Origin: an uncultured Verrucomicrobiales bacterium
GTDB lineage: Bacteria > Verrucomicrobiota > Verrucomicrobiia > Verrucomicrobiales > Akkermansiaceae
Length of the DNA: 22,894 nt
Direction of reading: 5' to 3'
NCBI GenBank assembly: GCA_937885815.1
Contig: CALABM010000163.1
Location: forward strand, 1-22,894
Part shown: in pieces, positions 21,816-22,894 of the stretch
Numbering within the stretch: the stretch's first letter is position 1
Layout of the letters: the number at the start of each line of letters is the position of its first letter
Translations under genes and position numbers: made by a program
Notes under the pieces: generated by a model
What the model was told of the DNA's origin: nothing
The model's input: the letters and a program-made list of their open reading frames with translations, nothing else
Databases searched by the model: none

Positions 21816-22490
21816 ATGGACACTCCACAGATTTATTGCTCCCACACTGATATCGTTGCAACAGACTCCCTGATTGAGAATCCCCGCAACCCGAACCGCC
21901 ACCCGGAAGACCAGATTATCGCTCTGGCGAAAATCATACGCCACCAAGGCTGGCGCAACCCGATTGTCGTAAGCCGCCGCTCCGGCTTCGTGGTAAAAGG
22001 CCATGGCCGCTTGCTTGCTGCCAGAATGCTGGGGCTCGACTCTGTCCCGGTCGATTATCAGGAGTACGAGAACGAGGCCGCAGAGTGGGCCGACATGATC
22101 GCCGACAACAAGATTGCTGAACTCTCCAATATGGATGAGCAGATGCTTAACACCCTCATGCAGGAATTGGAGGGTGAGATTGACTTGGCTCTTACAGGCT
22201 TTGACGATGCTGCTATCAGCACCATGCTGGCTCAGGCAGAGGATATCGAGGACATCCCTGAAGCTGTACCCTTGGACGCCGACAACGACATCACAGTCAC
22301 CACCATGCCGTTCATTGCTTACGGAGCTAAGAAAGCCTACATGCAGCCGGATGAAGTAGAACGCTTTGAACGTATGCTGAAGAACTACAGCGCAGAACAT
22401 GGCAACTACAACGGCCTTGTACTGGAGCTTCTGGAGTACGGCGATTCTCGCTTCCGTAACACCACCACTCAGAACACCCATGAAAGCTGA
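21816..22490 (+). CDS. ParB-fold (ParB/sulfiredoxin N-terminal domain) protein 1
   Basis: 224 aa from the ATG at 21816; the open frame back to 21753 crosses the terminator and is rejected. The ParB-like domain (about 10-100) has LIENPRNPNRHPEDQIIALA, IIRHQGWRNPIVVS, the KGHGRLLAAR box (61-70, the GxxR nucleotide motif) and ADNKIAEL. No ParB HTH or dimer domain follows. Instead there is an acidic helical region and a mixed C-terminus. Such phage proteins usually sit beside terminases or methyltransferases and are annotated ParB-like nuclease or modification-linked proteins. It lies directly downstream of the 11-bp iterons, so a DNA-site-specific role is possible but unproven. The next gene overlaps it by 11 bp. 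Confidence 0.85.
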   Translation: MDTPQIYCSHTDIVATDSLIENPRNPNRHPEDQIIALAKIIRHQGWRNPIVVSRRSGFVVKGHGRLLAARMLGLDSVPVDYQEYENEAAEWADMIADNKIAELSNMDEQMLNTLMQELEGEIDLALTGFDDAAISTMLAQAEDIEDIPEAVPLDADNDITVTTMPFIAYGAKKAYMQPDEVERFERMLKNYSAEHGNYNGLVLELLEYGDSRFRNTTTQNTHES

Positions 22491-22894
22491 AAACAGTAAG
22501 AAAGCGGAGTTCATACCCTCCTATCCGCTGTCGGCCTTAGCCCCGGCAGACTACAACCCTCGTAAGCTGGATGAGGACAAGTTCATCAAGCTGCAGGAGA
22601 GCTTGCGGAAGTTCGGGGTGATTAAGCCAGTCATTATCAATGGCGAGAACGGCATCCTGACTGCTGGTCACCAGCGCACCCGAGCCATGAAAGCCATAGG
22701 CATCACCCATTGCCCGGCTATCCGACTGCAAGACATCACTCGCACCGATGAAATCCGATTCAACCTCTTCCACAACAGCATCGAAACCAACAAGACTCCG
22801 GTCACGCTGAATCTGGAGGGTAGCGAGCTGGAGCCGGAAACGTACTGCTACATCGAGCCTGAGCGCATCCAGTTCAAACGCAACAACAATGCGC
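22480..22894 (+). CDS. ParB-fold protein 2, truncated by the window end
   Basis: Begins at ATG 22480 inside the end of the previous gene and stays open to the last base (138 codons seen). It shows the ParB/sulfiredoxin layout: PADYNPRKLDEDKFIKLQES, LRKFGVIKPVIIN, then the TAGHQRTRAMKAIG box (61-74). A following LFHNSIETN resembles the substrate-loop region of phage ParB-like proteins. It is a divergent neighbour of protein 1 rather than a copy. The overlap implies co-translation. The missing C-terminus may carry a methyltransferase, HTH or other domain that would decide its role. Confidence 0.85.
   Translation, partial: MKAENSKKAEFIPSYPLSALAPADYNPRKLDEDKFIKLQESLRKFGVIKPVIINGENGILTAGHQRTRAMKAIGITHCPAIRLQDITRTDEIRFNLFHNSIETNKTPVTLNLEGSELEPETYCYIEPERIQFKRNNNA

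Noticed and set aside
21714..22514. Minus-strand open frame opposite ParB-fold protein 1
   Set aside because: The opposite strand has a clear ParB-like domain and overlaps the next ParB-like gene; this frame also runs through the terminator.

Overview
The window is part of a double-stranded DNA tailed-phage or prophage genome. It holds a serine recombinase, a phage replication set and a lambda-type terminase. The host is not shown directly. Base composition is mildly GC-rich by eye. Some genes have clear Shine-Dalgarno (SD) sequences and others have A/C-rich leaders with none. A Verrucomicrobiota (Akkermansia-like) host is possible, but that is a guess; no rRNA, tRNA or host gene is present to test it.

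Layout. (1) 1-2870: the 3' end of a plus-strand gene with a DUF2924-like C-terminal domain faces a minus-strand operon of DUF2924 protein, large serine recombinase and a helix-turn-helix (HTH) protein, with a terminator hairpin between them. (2) 2974-6595: a minus-strand operon reading SNF2-type helicase, small protein, Cas4/RecB-like DUF2800 nuclease and a 238-aa protein in the usual slot of a phage ssDNA-binding protein. (3) 6610-10069: a cassette bracketed by two inverted copies of a ~51-bp leader element. It contains a 792-aa protein of unknown family behind a near-consensus sigma-70 promoter, and a convergent sigma-region-4-like protein. (4) 10098-16697: a plus-strand replication operon with two small proteins, a family A DNA polymerase, a primase-polymerase/SF3 helicase fusion and two HTH proteins. 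(5) 17158-18503: a small membrane protein and two related accessory proteins. (6) 18554-22894: terminase small subunit, a PD-(D/E)XK nuclease, terminase large subunit, a noncoding 11-bp repeat array, then two ParB-fold proteins (the second cut by the window end).

The helicase, DUF2800 nuclease, putative ssDNA-binding protein, PolA and primase-helicase form a self-sufficient replisome. It is split into two divergent operons that share the same leader element, so the two arms are probably co-regulated, perhaps by the sigma-like protein encoded between them.

Three repeat arrays stand out. The first is 13 copies of GGGGACA/TGTCCCC inside the primase-helicase gene (candidate origin iterons). The second is TGACACT/AGTGTCA repeats in the AT-rich gap just downstream. 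The third is about 25 units at an 11-bp period between the terminase and the ParB-like genes, which resembles a partition centromere. The two-gene cassette in region 3 is the best candidate for an undescribed system.
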